Source: Sordariomycetes sp. S80-01Y
Lineage: Eukaryota > Ascomycota > Sordariomycetes
Assembly: GCA_037042185.1 (NCBI GenBank)
Contig: JAXQJY010000028.1
Location: 1,240,001-1,304,000, forward strand
Direction: 5' to 3'
Length of the DNA stretch: 64,000 nt
Shown here in pieces: positions 53,539 to 64,000 of this stretch. A model generated the notes under the pieces. That model was not told the DNA's origin, searched no databases, and saw nothing but the letters and a program-made list of their open reading frames with translations. Made by a program: the position numbers and the translations under genes. Positions within the stretch are counted from its first letter, which is position 1. The number at the start of each line of letters is the position of its first letter.

Positions 53539-54083
53539 ATCCAACGCCGTCACAGATATAATCAGACCTGGTCCACGCACGGATGCCTACGTCGCGTCTT
53601 TCCCTCCCCTTCCTCGCCTTCATCTTCAAGCCCTCCTGTTTGCCTGTGCGCGCCTCTTGATTGCCAGTCAGTCAGTCAGACAAACAAACAACCAGCTTGC
53701 TTGTATAAGCGCCTCGGTCTCAACCCCCCCGAAGACTCACCCATCCGTTCCAGGCAACTCGCCTCCGACACTGCTCGACTCGTCCTGCCCTGCTCGCCAC
53801 TGGCCCGCTTCGCAGACACACTTCCGACGCGCTTGGACTGGTAACCGACCACGGACGGACCGACACCGAGGTACGGGGGTACAAGGAGACTTACTCCAAC
53901 TCCAAGCTCCATTTCCAGCCCGACCCGACTCGTGCGTAATCCAAGGCAAGGGTCTTGACTCCTGCCTGCATCCGCCCTACATTGCCGCTGCCGCAACGTC
54001 GCCCCGCCTAATTCCGGCTATCCAACCTTCAGGGTTCGTCGACGGAGCCTGTTCCCGACTGCCTGTGCGCCTGCCTGGAATAA

Positions 54084-54089
54084 TATAAA
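54084..54089 (+). promoter_or_regulatory. TATA-like element before the 160-residue ORF
   Basis: TATAAA in GGAATAATATAAACATC, 153 bases before the ATG at 54242. Another TATAAG lies at 53704; it would imply a leader of about 500 bases. Confidence 0.4.
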
Positions 54090-54241
54090 CATCGTCCCTT
54101 CCCCAAGATCCACCCAAGGACCCTGGTGATCCATTTCTTCACCACCGTGACCAGCTTTCCACTTTCACCCTCCCGAAGCAGACTCTCGTCGACTGGACAC
54201 TCACACACACACATCGAGATCCCTTCAACACTTGACCCGCC

Positions 54242-54724
54242 ATGTACGGTTCATCATCCTGGGGCTCCTACGGGTCCCAGAGCTCACTGAGCTCGACCAT
54301 CTCTTCGCGCCCCATGGACATTGCTCCACGATCAAACCACACCGGCTCGTGCGCGTTCCCCTCGTGGCCACGACGCAGCTCTCTCGACTCCGAAGACTCA
54401 TCGCCCTCGAGGCCAAACGCCTTCCTCTCCGACGAGGACCTCATGGGCGACCCCTTCGACGACTGCGACTCCATCTCCTCCGCTTCCAGCGTTGAGCCCT
54501 CACCACCCCAGCAGCCCACAGCCGATGAAGTGTTCCAGATGCAACGTGAGCGAGCCGCCATGGAGTACGCTCTCATCAAGCAAGTTGCCGCAGAGAAGGA
54601 GCGCAGACGCCAGGCCAAGAAGGCGCAACAAGCCGCCGCCGCTCAGCACGGTCACCGCCGGAGCTCACCCAAGAAGAGCGGACACAAGAGCAAGCTCTCC
54701 AACATGACTCCCATCGCCGAGTGA
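54242..54724 (+). CDS. Small Ser-rich protein of unknown function, 160 residues
   Basis: Single exon. The composition is ordered, not random: a Ser-rich N-terminus (MYGSSSWGSYGSQSSLSSTI), then FPSWPRRSSLDSEDSSPSRPN, an RRSSL site of the basophilic-kinase type, FLSDEDLMGDPFDDCD with acidic residues, and a strongly helical Ala/Lys/Gln segment at about 98-139 (MQRERAAMEYALIKQVAAEK), ending in a basic tail with SPKKSGHKSK. The start has a good context (GCCATGT after C/A-rich leader). I recognise no named family. Its isolation inside about 15 kb without other genes, with a C/T-rich upstream tract, is how many fungal developmental or stress regulators sit. Coding status is likely because the helical segment and stop placement look selected. 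Confidence 0.7.
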   Translation: MYGSSSWGSYGSQSSLSSTISSRPMDIAPRSNHTGSCAFPSWPRRSSLDSEDSSPSRPNAFLSDEDLMGDPFDDCDSISSASSVEPSPPQQPTADEVFQMQRERAAMEYALIKQVAAEKERRRQAKKAQQAAAAQHGHRRSSPKKSGHKSKLSNMTPIAE

Positions 54725-57700
54725 GCGACTCAACTTGTTACGACTTTTACGACATTCACGAAAGCGTGAGTCCCGATCTAATCGTCACTCAAGGCATTCA
54801 ACTAACTTGTGTAGACTTGCATATCATCCCTGAGATACCCACACATACGATACCCCAAAGACCTTCAATACAGGGTCCTACTCAGGATCGGAGCCTTTTG
54901 AGCTCGACCACCACCCATAATACTATTACCACGTCAACGGCGCGAGCCACAGGATCTAGTTCCTCTGAGAACTTGGAACACTGGGCAGGGCAGGCAACCG
55001 TGTCGGTGTCGCGTACCCTCGCAGCGCATCCAATAAACCTTAACGCCAACCCTCGGGCTCTTCATACCGAGGGACTGCGACACTCGGACTGGTGTCACAT
55101 CGGCAACAAGTGCGCCCCATGAGTCAGTTGAGTCAGGTTCGTCGCAACTGGTCCCGAGTGCTCGGCTCGAGGGTCCCTTTTGCCCACAGCGGGTCTGAGG
55201 GTCTCGCTGAACTTGCCGTCGGCGAAACGCCGAAGACGGTCAAGCTTGAGTGTTTATCCGCCGAAGATTGTGGGGACGGCGGGGCCCCGACGGGGAAATC
55301 TGGGACGGATTCCCGATAACCCGGTTGAATTGGTCGGAACGTCCACATGTCTTCCGACATTGGCCGTCGCTTCATTCGGCAATCAATCAACCGAGGCCGC
55401 CACTATCCACCGTCTTCCATTCTTACTTCCATTACTCCTCTTCATTACACATGATCGTGGTCGGGTATTCCATATCCTCCATCATAACCGGCGTCTGGGC
55501 TTGCATTGGGATACAGGGAACACGGGGCAGTACGCGCAAGCCGCGGCTGTGCTCGTCATGGGATATACGCACAGGAGGCGAATTGCATTTGCATTGGCAT
55601 GGGCACGAGCATTTCATCGCATGAGCATTAGATAGATACCACCTTTGGAAATTTGATACCCCCATCTTGCGTCTTTGCATCATATACTGCTCAAGTCGGC
55701 TTGTCCTGTTCCCGTGACGGCACCAAGTGATGCGTGTAGTGTCGCGCATGCAGGTAGAGCTTATTTGGTAAACGCGCAATCTCACATGTACTGCGTCGAA
55801 TTTGATCATACGCATCATCATTTCCATCCTCTTGCATTCGCATCTGATTGCCACTCAGCTAGCGGATATTATTGCAAGGTCTCGCACAATCACGGATCAC
55901 CACGCTGCACACACACAGAAACCTCCAACTTGCACTCGTAACCATGACTGTGACAGCTGGAGTCATCACTCCCGGGCTATGCTGCCACACAGCCCGCCGC
56001 CGCCCTTTGGCCCAGATTCCAGCCGGTCTCCCGATTTGCACCGATGACTCGACTTACACGACCGCCCCCCGCCTCTCTCAGCTGCCCCAGGATCCTGCCC
56101 CGGATTCGCAGCCGTGACTCCTCGCACGCAGCACATGGGGATGACGTCGGCGAAAGGAAAACCCTCCGAATTTCTGGGGCGGGATGGCTGCTACCTACTT
56201 GGAGATTCCGACTTGTGCCGACTTACACGGCCGAGCACGCCTCGGTTGGACGGCGCCGCTGTCGCTTCGCTTCGCCGGGTCTGTATTTCATTGTGATTAC
56301 TCCGACGCATCGGCAACGAGGGCGTTTGGCAATTCTTTCGGACTGCTTTTTGAGTGTGGCGTTGCCTCGGTGTTGAGGGGTGCGTGGGTGATTGACTGCC
56401 TTGATGCTCGCCACATGTGCGCGCAGCCGTGGTGCGAGGCGGACAGAAGAGCCTGGAACTTAGGCTGACGGATGCACATGGTTTCGCGTATGGATCGCTG
56501 TTTGTTTTCGCCCAAGTGATGGTGAGTCGTGGATGACGTTGACTCTAGAATGCCTGCACCCAGGCGAGGGCGGTGTCTGCGATCATGCCCCCGGCTCCCA
56601 CCGGGCCTCGAAGGTTGCAAGCGCATCTCTTCCAGGCTACGTGAAGTACAGGGCTTCAGCGCTGGAATCCGCATCTGTGAAGACCTGGCGCTGCTAAGGG
56701 GATAACTCGGGCTTCGTGGTCGGGCTGCTGGGTGGGTTCGACTTGCACACCTACCCGCAGCCGACCGCAACACCCTCTGAGAGCACGATGTAGACACCTT
56801 CCCGGGCTCATAGGCATGATCACATGTTCCTACCATCTCAGAGCTCGGCGGTGGGCTTCTTGAGCCAGCCGTATGGGCATCACAAGGGCTGGAATTCTGG
56901 ATGATAAGCGTGGATATCTGGGGTCCGGAAGGAGATGGGAAACCCCCACGGCTGAGCGTCTCCGAAAGGGGGCCAGCGATGATAGCCGCATCGTTGCGGA
57001 GCTTTTCATAAGACATGTGGGTGTGAATTTTTGCAAAGTGAGACTTTGCAACAGTACTAGTAATCTTTGTGAATCCCCCGACACTGGACGTGGCGATAGG
57101 GTCTACTGAATCCAGAAGTTCATATCCGTACAGTCGTCTGGAATAAATGCAGTTCACAGTCCCCGTCTTCTAGTTATTCGCAGATTCAGGGAAGAATGAA
57201 GTCTGCTCCTGAACAGGACAAAAATGACAGGCCCAGACGAGTTTCGAAGGCGGCCATAGACTGTTCCTCGCAAGGGCGGCTCTGAGTAACAGGAGCGCAG
57301 AGATTTTGTATTTAGAAATGTACGGGTGAGACAGAATACATCTACTGGGAAGAAGTATCTGCCGATCTTCAAACAAAGATAATAGGAAGTGGATTCTCAC
57401 AGCATAAACAAGGGTCTATGGCTATGCGTTGGCGACGGTTCATTCCCCGGGGTACATGAAAGCTACCGGAAGCAGGCATGTCTGTCACATGATCTAGTAT
57501 TTCTAACAGAGCTCTTTCCGTCGACAGGTTTCCGTCATTTTGAAAGACAATGCGGCATGGAATGGTAGGCAACTCTGCTGAACAAGGCACTTGACGTAAG
57601 ATTCTTGAAGGGTGCGTTGGCAAGTAGTGCGTTGACCCAGCTCGATCGTATGTCTATCTAGATACGTGTATCCACATTGATATAGACATCCCGTTACCGT

Positions 57701-60700
57701 ATTCAGATTTTCATAAGAAGCCATTCTCACAGACGAGAACAGATCAAGCTCTCCCAGGGCTCTATGCCCACGGGCTGAATGTAGCAATGCAGTTCTATTT
57801 GATGCACAACAATTTGGCCTCTTTATTACAAGAAAGAAAAGCCTCCAAAAGTTTCATTTCAAGGCACACGTGCTTGATGCCCTAATGTATTGAGTTGCTC
57901 TACCGGGGAGACCCTTAGCTCGCCTCTACAAAGCCCATCAGGCACCTCATGCCCATGTCTAATGAGCCGAGGTATTTAAGATGCTGTTGGCCAAGGAAAT
58001 GATTTAATTAGTGAGATAGAAGCCGCTTCTGATCCAACTTTTGAGGGCAGATGTTGGATTTGACCCGAGTGGGTGAACTGTGCCGGACGCTTGAGGCGAA
58101 ATCAACTTTCCGACCTTCTTTTTATCAGGGACAAGAACTTCGACTGGGGAAAAAAGCACATAAATATAGAAGAGAAGTCTTTCTGAGCACAGCCGTGATA
58201 CAGGTACCAACTGTCCTGCTGGGTTGTGGTAGACACAGAAGGCGTGGCCCCTTCATATCGCTGAACACCAGGCGTCGGCTCTGAGCAAGCCACTTTGCCC
58301 CCCTTCAGCATTCGGGAGCCATATAGAAACAGACTGACCGGAACTCTAGTAACATGATGGATGTAGGTATTGCTTTGAACATGCGAAGTTCTACTTCTTT
58401 CTCGGATGTGCAGGTACAGAACATTCACCCCTTCGCAGTCGCCCCTGAACTAAAGTGGTAGGTCGCCCGCGCCAACGATCATAAGCGATCCCAGACATAA
58501 ACCACCAGAGATCGCATGCAATTCCGCAGAATGTCCAATACCTATCACTCCGGAATACCTGGAGCTCGTTAAGCTTGGGGCTTACCTCTCTGTTGTTCGT
58601 GGAAGGCGACCAGAGGGTTCCTTGGCTCCGAGGATCACGAGTACTGTTCGCTGAGCTGACCCCTTCGTTCATGGAAGGACCTCGTAATCCCAGCTTCAAA
58701 GGGATGGCGAGCCTCTTTCCGTGTACCCTATCGCCCTTAACATGGTCCTGCAAGTGACTTCGGTCAGAGAGATGCCTAACATACGAGACAAACCAACACC
58801 AACGCGATCCAATTGTAAAATAGATTCATGTGCGTTGACTAGACTCTATGTCCGATTCTTGTGAAAAAAATAAAGAAGACATGAGAGGAGACATTCAGGG
58901 GAATTCGGGACAACACCAAGACCCAGTCCAGCAATGAGGTCTTCCAAGCACCCAACGACGGCGGGTGGCCGGCAGACAGAATCGAGGTATCATCGTCTGC
59001 ATTCTCCGAGGCTATTTTGCATTGCTCCTACGGCTACGATGAATGATATACATTACAATGGAAGGGTAGGCAGAGCAACCTGGCAGCACGTCACTGCGGC
59101 CATGGGAACACACAATCACTGCTCCAACGGCTCCTTCCACTCAGTACATAGAAAATGCCTTATGCGCAAATCGGCACTGCGGATAATCTCGTGTTTTTAC
59201 ACTTTCCATCGTTGCAAGCATCCGAATCAATATGTTAGCCAATACTTGTTGCTGGCGCAAGCTTTGACAACATCGACGCTGGGTATACAAAGCAGGGCCT
59301 GAGCCGGAGGGCGCGTTACCTGTGACTCAAAGTGCCGTTTGGAGTAGCTGCACCTTCGCTTTGAAGGATCTCGCAGCTGCTTCCATACCATAACGAGGCG
59401 GATGAAGAAGGTCAAGTTTTTCGAAATCACCAACGAAGCCCACGCAATCCCAAGCCCGGAGATGCTGAAGATGAAAGCTTCCACTTTGATAGCTTTCTTT
59501 CCCGAAGCTCCAGCAACTCGGCTCACGCACCTTTGCTTGCCGGCGCTCGCTTCACAGTGTTTTCATTCTCGGCCAAGGTTCGCTCGGCAGTCTCCGCGGC
59601 CGCAGTCAGGTGTCGAGGCCCGAGCCTTATCACATCTCGCATCACATGCGCTGGGCATACCGGCCAATCCCCAACTACGAGGCTGAAAAGGATTTGTCGT
59701 GTTGTGACGGGGCTAGCTCGGGTGACGGAACAGGGGGGGCTTGCGGCTTTTGAGAAAGGCTGTTGGTCCTGTGATGGGAGTGACGGGCACTCATAGCCGT
59801 GCTGATCCCTGTCAGAGTCGCATTGCGATTTGAAGAGACGGGAGATCGGTGTTCTCAAAAGAGGATACGAATGTGCTGAAGTTGATTTCCATTTCGAGAT
59901 CTTTCAGGCGTGATTGGGATGCGACGGACACGCAGCCCCCATTTCTAAAAACTCCCATGCACTTGGGAGTGAAAGCCGACCCAACGCCCAGCGACAGCCG
60001 GTGGACCTAGAGTCTCGCGCAGCCTGGCCAGCCACTGGGGCGCATAGGCCAATTAGCGAAGTTATTCAGACGTAGCCTTTCCTCTCGTCGCAATTCTATC
60101 ATCAGACTTTGCTCCGCTACAGCGTCGACAGCCATGTAGGCTGAAGTGCGACCGAGGGTTTAACTGCTGCTTTCCACCCGTAAATGGCCCAAAGTCCGTC
60201 GAACGGCCCGTCCCGAGCCATCACGGGCGAAGCTCCGCGGACTCAACTCATTGTGGGCTGTGGGACCACCGTTGGCGGCGACACTGAATGAGGACAAGCT
60301 CGAGAGGAAAGTCGCAGCTTCGCAAACCCTACTACGGCTAAGTGTCACCGTCGCTGGCCGACTTGGCTCAAGGTCCCTGAAGCTGGCCCGGGCGTCCTGT
60401 CACCTCCAAGGCCGGCATTCAGCACACCGAACAACCCCTCTCCGCCATGGCGGCCGCCGTTGCCATCGCTCGTTTGGCCCAGCGCTGCTTTGGCTTCGAA
60501 TGCGTGCATCTGCCGCGCTACGGCCGTCCGACAGCACGGAGGTAACGAAGCACAGGTCTGGTGATACCTGCGAAAGGACGTTGACCGACAGACTTGCATC
60601 TGTGGTATTTCACCGGCTGCAAAGCGGGTGTAAAGGTCCTGCATATAGGACCGAGATCTCGGTTCAGAAGCGCACAGCGCATGCGCTCGACCAGTTTGGA

Positions 60701-62092
60701 TATCCAGAGCAAGAAATGTTCTTCGAGGCGATCCGTTGTCTCGGGAAGCTGCTGTCCTCGCTGTGACTGAAGAAGATTATGACGCATTCGCAGTCCGAAC
60801 CGCCTCAGATGACCACCATGAAGGGAAGCTTCATTCATGACTATGTGGTTAGGCTGTGCGCGGCTTCTTTATTGGTGGGTAATCAAGCCATATTCATTCC
60901 GCCGTAACCCTCGGCGGTAGTGTGCTATATCTTTGAAACTGACGCGGCCATGGCGAAAACACGCGCTGCAGGAACGATCGCGGCAAGCATGAATCGACCG
61001 TAACAGAAGCCACTGACATATGTTTGCGTTTGATGCTGAAATGTTCGTGCTCAAAACGTTCTCCGGATTGGCGCCCCATCCGGTAGGCGTTGGGCCGGTC
61101 GTGGACCTGAGCCCGTCACGCGGACACATCACGGTACCTTGTCCGACCACTGAATTGCCCTGAATAGCGAAGCATGAGGCGAATGATCTTCTATTGTGAT
61201 GTAAGATTCCTATGATTGGAAGTGCACTGTTGCTGGTCTTGGCCGAAACGTCATCGTGGCAGCTAAGCCCCGATGGTTATGCCAATTTGAGGCACTCTGG
61301 GATGGTTGGGGCTGCAGGTTGTTTGGGGTGGCGTGCAGTGCGTCAAGACAATGACCTTTGATCTAGAATGTTTCTAAACTTGTCGCTGAACCGAAGCTAA
61401 GTAGTTGGCTAGCGGACAGTGTCACTGCTCGCCCGAGTGGCTTTCACGAAGTCGATCGCTTGCAGCCAACACAAAGGCACGGAATGAGGCGAAGCAGATA
61501 TTCTGGTAGCGAGGACAGCATCCAGTAGGCTATACTTGGAATGCTTGATGCGAGGCCAGAGTGCCGCGTGCAGGACGCAGAAGACGCAGAAACGTACATT
61601 GGACACTGCTGGATGTCCATTGCTGGTTCAACAAGTCGCCCTCGAGGTTCACCAATCTGCGTCCCGTCCTGGTGCCTCGGAACGGTTGAAACGTGAAAGC
61701 ACTATGCACAGGCCGCTGAACCACCAAAGCCGTCTTGGCTGGACGACGGACGACAGGGACATGATGCAGATCGGTGCAGTGACGAGGGGGCAGCTCACTG
61801 GCAGTGAGGAGAAGTGGGGATTGAATCCTTGAACAGATCCCGGGCCCTCAGGCTCCAGTGAGGCTCGAGGACCGTCTGGTCAGAAACCGTCCGCAAATGG
61901 GAGGACGTTGCCTGCATTGAGACAGATTAAGACGGGTGCAGCGGTTGCAACATATCAGATCTTCCGAGCTTGAGGCATCTTTTGCCGTGCGTCTGCGTCG
62001 CTGCTGTGCAGCGCTGAATGCTGCGCCAGGCGCAAGGGCGAGAAGTGCAGTGAAGCGAGTCCCGAGGACTGCTACTAAGTACTAATCTAGGT

Positions 62093-62105
62093 AGGTAACT
62101 TACCT
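62093..62105. repeat. 6-bp inverted repeat AGGTAA/TTACCT
   Basis: Arms at 62093-62098 and 62100-62105 around one C, flanked by further GTAGGT and CTGAGGTAC sequence; a dense member of the ACCT/AGGT group. Confidence 0.6.
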
Positions 62106-62246
62106 GAGGTACGTAGACCAGAGCGAAAGGTGATGCCGGGATCGGACGAATGACGAGACGAGCTCGACGGTGATGGAGCGGGCCGTTGGGGATTGAGCAC
62201 CGGCCCTGAACTCGAAGGGCCCGGGTCGAGGGTGTCGGAGCCTGAG

Positions 62247-62276
62247 GACTCGAGGAGAGACTCGAGGAGAGACTCG
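62247..62276. repeat. 12-bp tandem repeat, 2.5 copies
   Basis: Two perfect copies of GACTCGAGGAGA followed by a partial third (GACTCG). Confidence 0.8.
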
Positions 62277-63419
62277 GACGTCCAGAGTGGGCCAGAACTT
62301 GCCAGGGGACTCACCAACGGTGGAGCCAAGACGGCCGGGAAAAAATAGGGGCCGTAGGCGGGGCGATGAGATCCCTGTGAGTAAGCGTGATGAGCGCCTC
62401 GATTGGCTGGTTCCTGGCACATCCTCGCATGAGCCGCAGCCAATCAAGCGCGGTTGTAGACGTCGGCGCTTCGACAGGCGCTTCCATTCGAACGTCGCCC
62501 CTCTGCCGCTCCACCTCCACTCAACCTCGAAGCCCAACCACGTCCCCCGAATCCATATCTCTTTTCTCGCAAGCGACTCCAGGAGGTCCCTCGAGGATGA
62601 CTCGGGTACCTCGAGCACGACTCGTCCGACTGAGCCGCCTGGATTTGCGGGCTTTTGTGGCCTCTCTGGACCGCGTGAGTGTCAATCACTACAGGGTTGA
62701 GGGGGCTGTCCGTTGCAAGCGTCAACGCCAAAGCTCCAAGCTCGTGAATCGTCGACCGCCATGCTCTGCATCACGGTCGTCAGGCACCGGCTCAGGCCTT
62801 TTGGTCCTCGGGCCTGGTCTCGCATCCGCGGCCATGCCGTGCGACCGCAACCCCGCGCACGCGAGCCAAGGCCACGCAAGATGCTGCCACGGTAACAGCT
62901 TCCCAGGCATGGTCTCGGGCTGCGGTCGTCCACGAGCCGGACAGAACGTACGCATAGAGCAAACGGGCGTTGCCATGATGGCATGCCGTGCATTTCGGAG
63001 GAGCCAGTGGCAGCCAGCCTGCCGGGGTCCTGGAACGAGAAAAGGAACAGAAATCCCATGCGTGCATGGAGCCACGCTGCTGGCTTTCCGAACCAGAAAC
63101 ATTACAGGTCGACAATGACGCACGGGGTCAAACCCGTGATGCGTCTAATTCAGGAGTTGAAGCATCGTCAAGCCGTTGACGGCACTGCCTCATGATTTAA
63201 CGAGAAGGCAGCATCCAAAGATATCGATCCACCTCCGTGTCTGCGATAGTGCATGTACGATGGGTGATTCGTGAGGGGGGACCCTGGGCCATGCACCAAC
63301 CTTGGCTGCTAAGCTTGGCTGCCGGTCCGTATCCGCCCACAAAGTCGTTGGCAGGACGCCGCAGGACGACAGAGACAGGGCTCTAATTTTATGTGCCCCA
63401 GACCGTCGTCCACTGACAG

Positions 63420-64000
63420 GCCGCTCCTCGACCTTTTAGGCGCCATGCTCTGACTCCAGCCCATGGCCCAGGTCCAGGTCCACTGCCATCACACGCAACC
63501 ACACTGAACTGGCACCCGCATCCACCCACACCTCACACCTCAACCTTCCCAGCGCAGACAGATATTCGTCCTGGACCCCCATTCTCCTTCTTCCTCGTCG
63601 GGTTTTGTTTCTTTTCTGCTGTTACATATCCCGTCCATCGCGGCATCTTGGGCATCAGTACGGTGTTGCGCTTCGGTTCAGCCCTGCTCCCACAAGCCCA
63701 GCAGAGCACTTACACCCCGACCTCGATCCCAACCATCACGACAGCGTCGCCCTATCCTTGCCGCGGGATACCCCAAACCGCTGCATCTACAAGCGCCCGC
63801 CCCACCCATCCCTCTTTCGGGCAATCGCAGCTCCCTGTGTCCATCCACCTGCAAAACCGCCCCGGAGCCCACACCTCCTCTGGCCGCTTCTCCTTACCCT
63901 TCTATTCTGCCGTGTTGCTTTACAGTACGACCTGTCCATGAGATAGCATATCCACCTGCGACCTTTCGAATCACGACGGAAACGCTCGAGTCGATTCGGC
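63420..64000 (+). promoter_or_regulatory. Leader-like C/T-rich tract at the right edge
   Basis: About 580 bases strongly biased to C and T on the plus strand, with short upstream ORFs and no long one. It resembles the tract before the ORF at 54242 and suggests a plus-strand gene starting just outside the window. Confidence 0.4.

Larger units (their letters stand above)
48748..54241. other. Gene-poor region, 5.5 kb, left of the 160-residue ORF
   Basis: No gene-like coding sequence found on either strand. It contains TGCCAC repeats (52619-52642), a 10-bp period repeat (53281-53330) and GGGCAC repeats (53515-53538). From about 53450 the sequence becomes C/T-rich with many short upstream ORFs, like a long leader of the ORF at 54242. 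Confidence 0.55.
54725..64000. other. Gene-poor region, 9.3 kb, to the right edge
   Basis: No ORF here has recognisable family features; the longer ones (minus 56297-57157, plus 60251-60766, plus 62387-63118) are rich in Ser, Arg, His and Pro as random GC-rich frames are. It contains a 12-bp tandem repeat (62247-62276), an ACCT/AGGT dyad (62093-62105) and, from about 63420, a C-rich, purine-poor tract that looks like the leader of a gene beyond the edge. Confidence 0.5.

Noticed and set aside
56297-57157. A 286-codon minus-strand frame in the gene-poor region
   Set aside because: Rich in Ser, Arg, His and Pro without ordered segments, and no motif; likely chance in GC-rich DNA.
60251-60766. 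A 171-codon plus-strand frame
   Set aside because: No motif or domain, and high Arg and Ser content; likely chance.
61800-61850. A T-arm-like stretch (GGATTGAATCC) suggesting a tRNA
   Set aside because: No matching acceptor stem, D-arm or anticodon arm could be found around it.
62387-63118. A 243-codon plus-strand frame
   Set aside because: Several overlapping open frames on both strands of the same stretch show that it is simply poor in stop codons.

Overview
This is nuclear DNA of a filamentous ascomycete (Pezizomycotina, most likely a sordariomycete). The reasons are: many 46-70 nt introns with GT-AG ends and CTAAC/CTGAY branch points, single-gene spacing without operons, a Zn2Cys6 regulator, a 2EXR protein, a PARP-E2 fusion of a filamentous-fungal kind, and housekeeping proteins that read as clear fungal orthologues (Arp3, Vti1, Vps24, Cox11, Scd6, Rqc1, p23). 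I recognise 22 protein-coding genes. I see no tRNA, rRNA, CRISPR array, transposase or secondary-metabolite core enzyme.

Layout. 0-7 kb: his6 (histidine synthesis), a taspase-like threonine aspartase, arp3 (actin nucleation) and atx1 (copper chaperone). 7-17 kb: a zinc alcohol dehydrogenase, a 2EXR-domain protein, an SCP2-type thiolase and a Zn2Cys6 transcription factor, the last with a 1.8 kb upstream region that holds a strong G-quadruplex candidate. 17-25 kb: three minus-strand genes, rqc1/TCF25 (ribosome quality control), scd6/LSM14 (mRNA decay and translational repression) and vti1 (SNARE). 25-30 kb: three plus-strand genes, an FAD amine-oxidase-like protein, cox11 and rpl26. 31-41 kb: three conserved-looking proteins without assigned function plus a small SET-domain protein. 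42-49 kb: a 1209-residue PARP-ubiquitin-E2 fusion, the p23 co-chaperone and vps24 (ESCRT-III). 48.7-64 kb: almost empty of genes, with a single small ORF at 54.2 kb inside about 15 kb of DNA that holds short tandem repeats and CT-rich leader-like tracts.

The genes are a mixture of unrelated cellular functions, as is usual in fungal chromosomes. Copper handling is represented twice (atx1, cox11), and translation or mRNA fate three times (rqc1, scd6, rpl26), but there is no evidence that these form units. The most unusual protein is the PARP-E2 fusion. The most unusual non-coding features are the two gene-poor tracts around the 54.2 kb ORF, the G-quadruplex candidate at 16.5 kb, the hairpins at 7.45 and 30.4 kb, and a recurring ACCT/AGGT palindrome scattered between genes. 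Exon boundaries were placed by eye, from splice consensus, reading frame and family knowledge.
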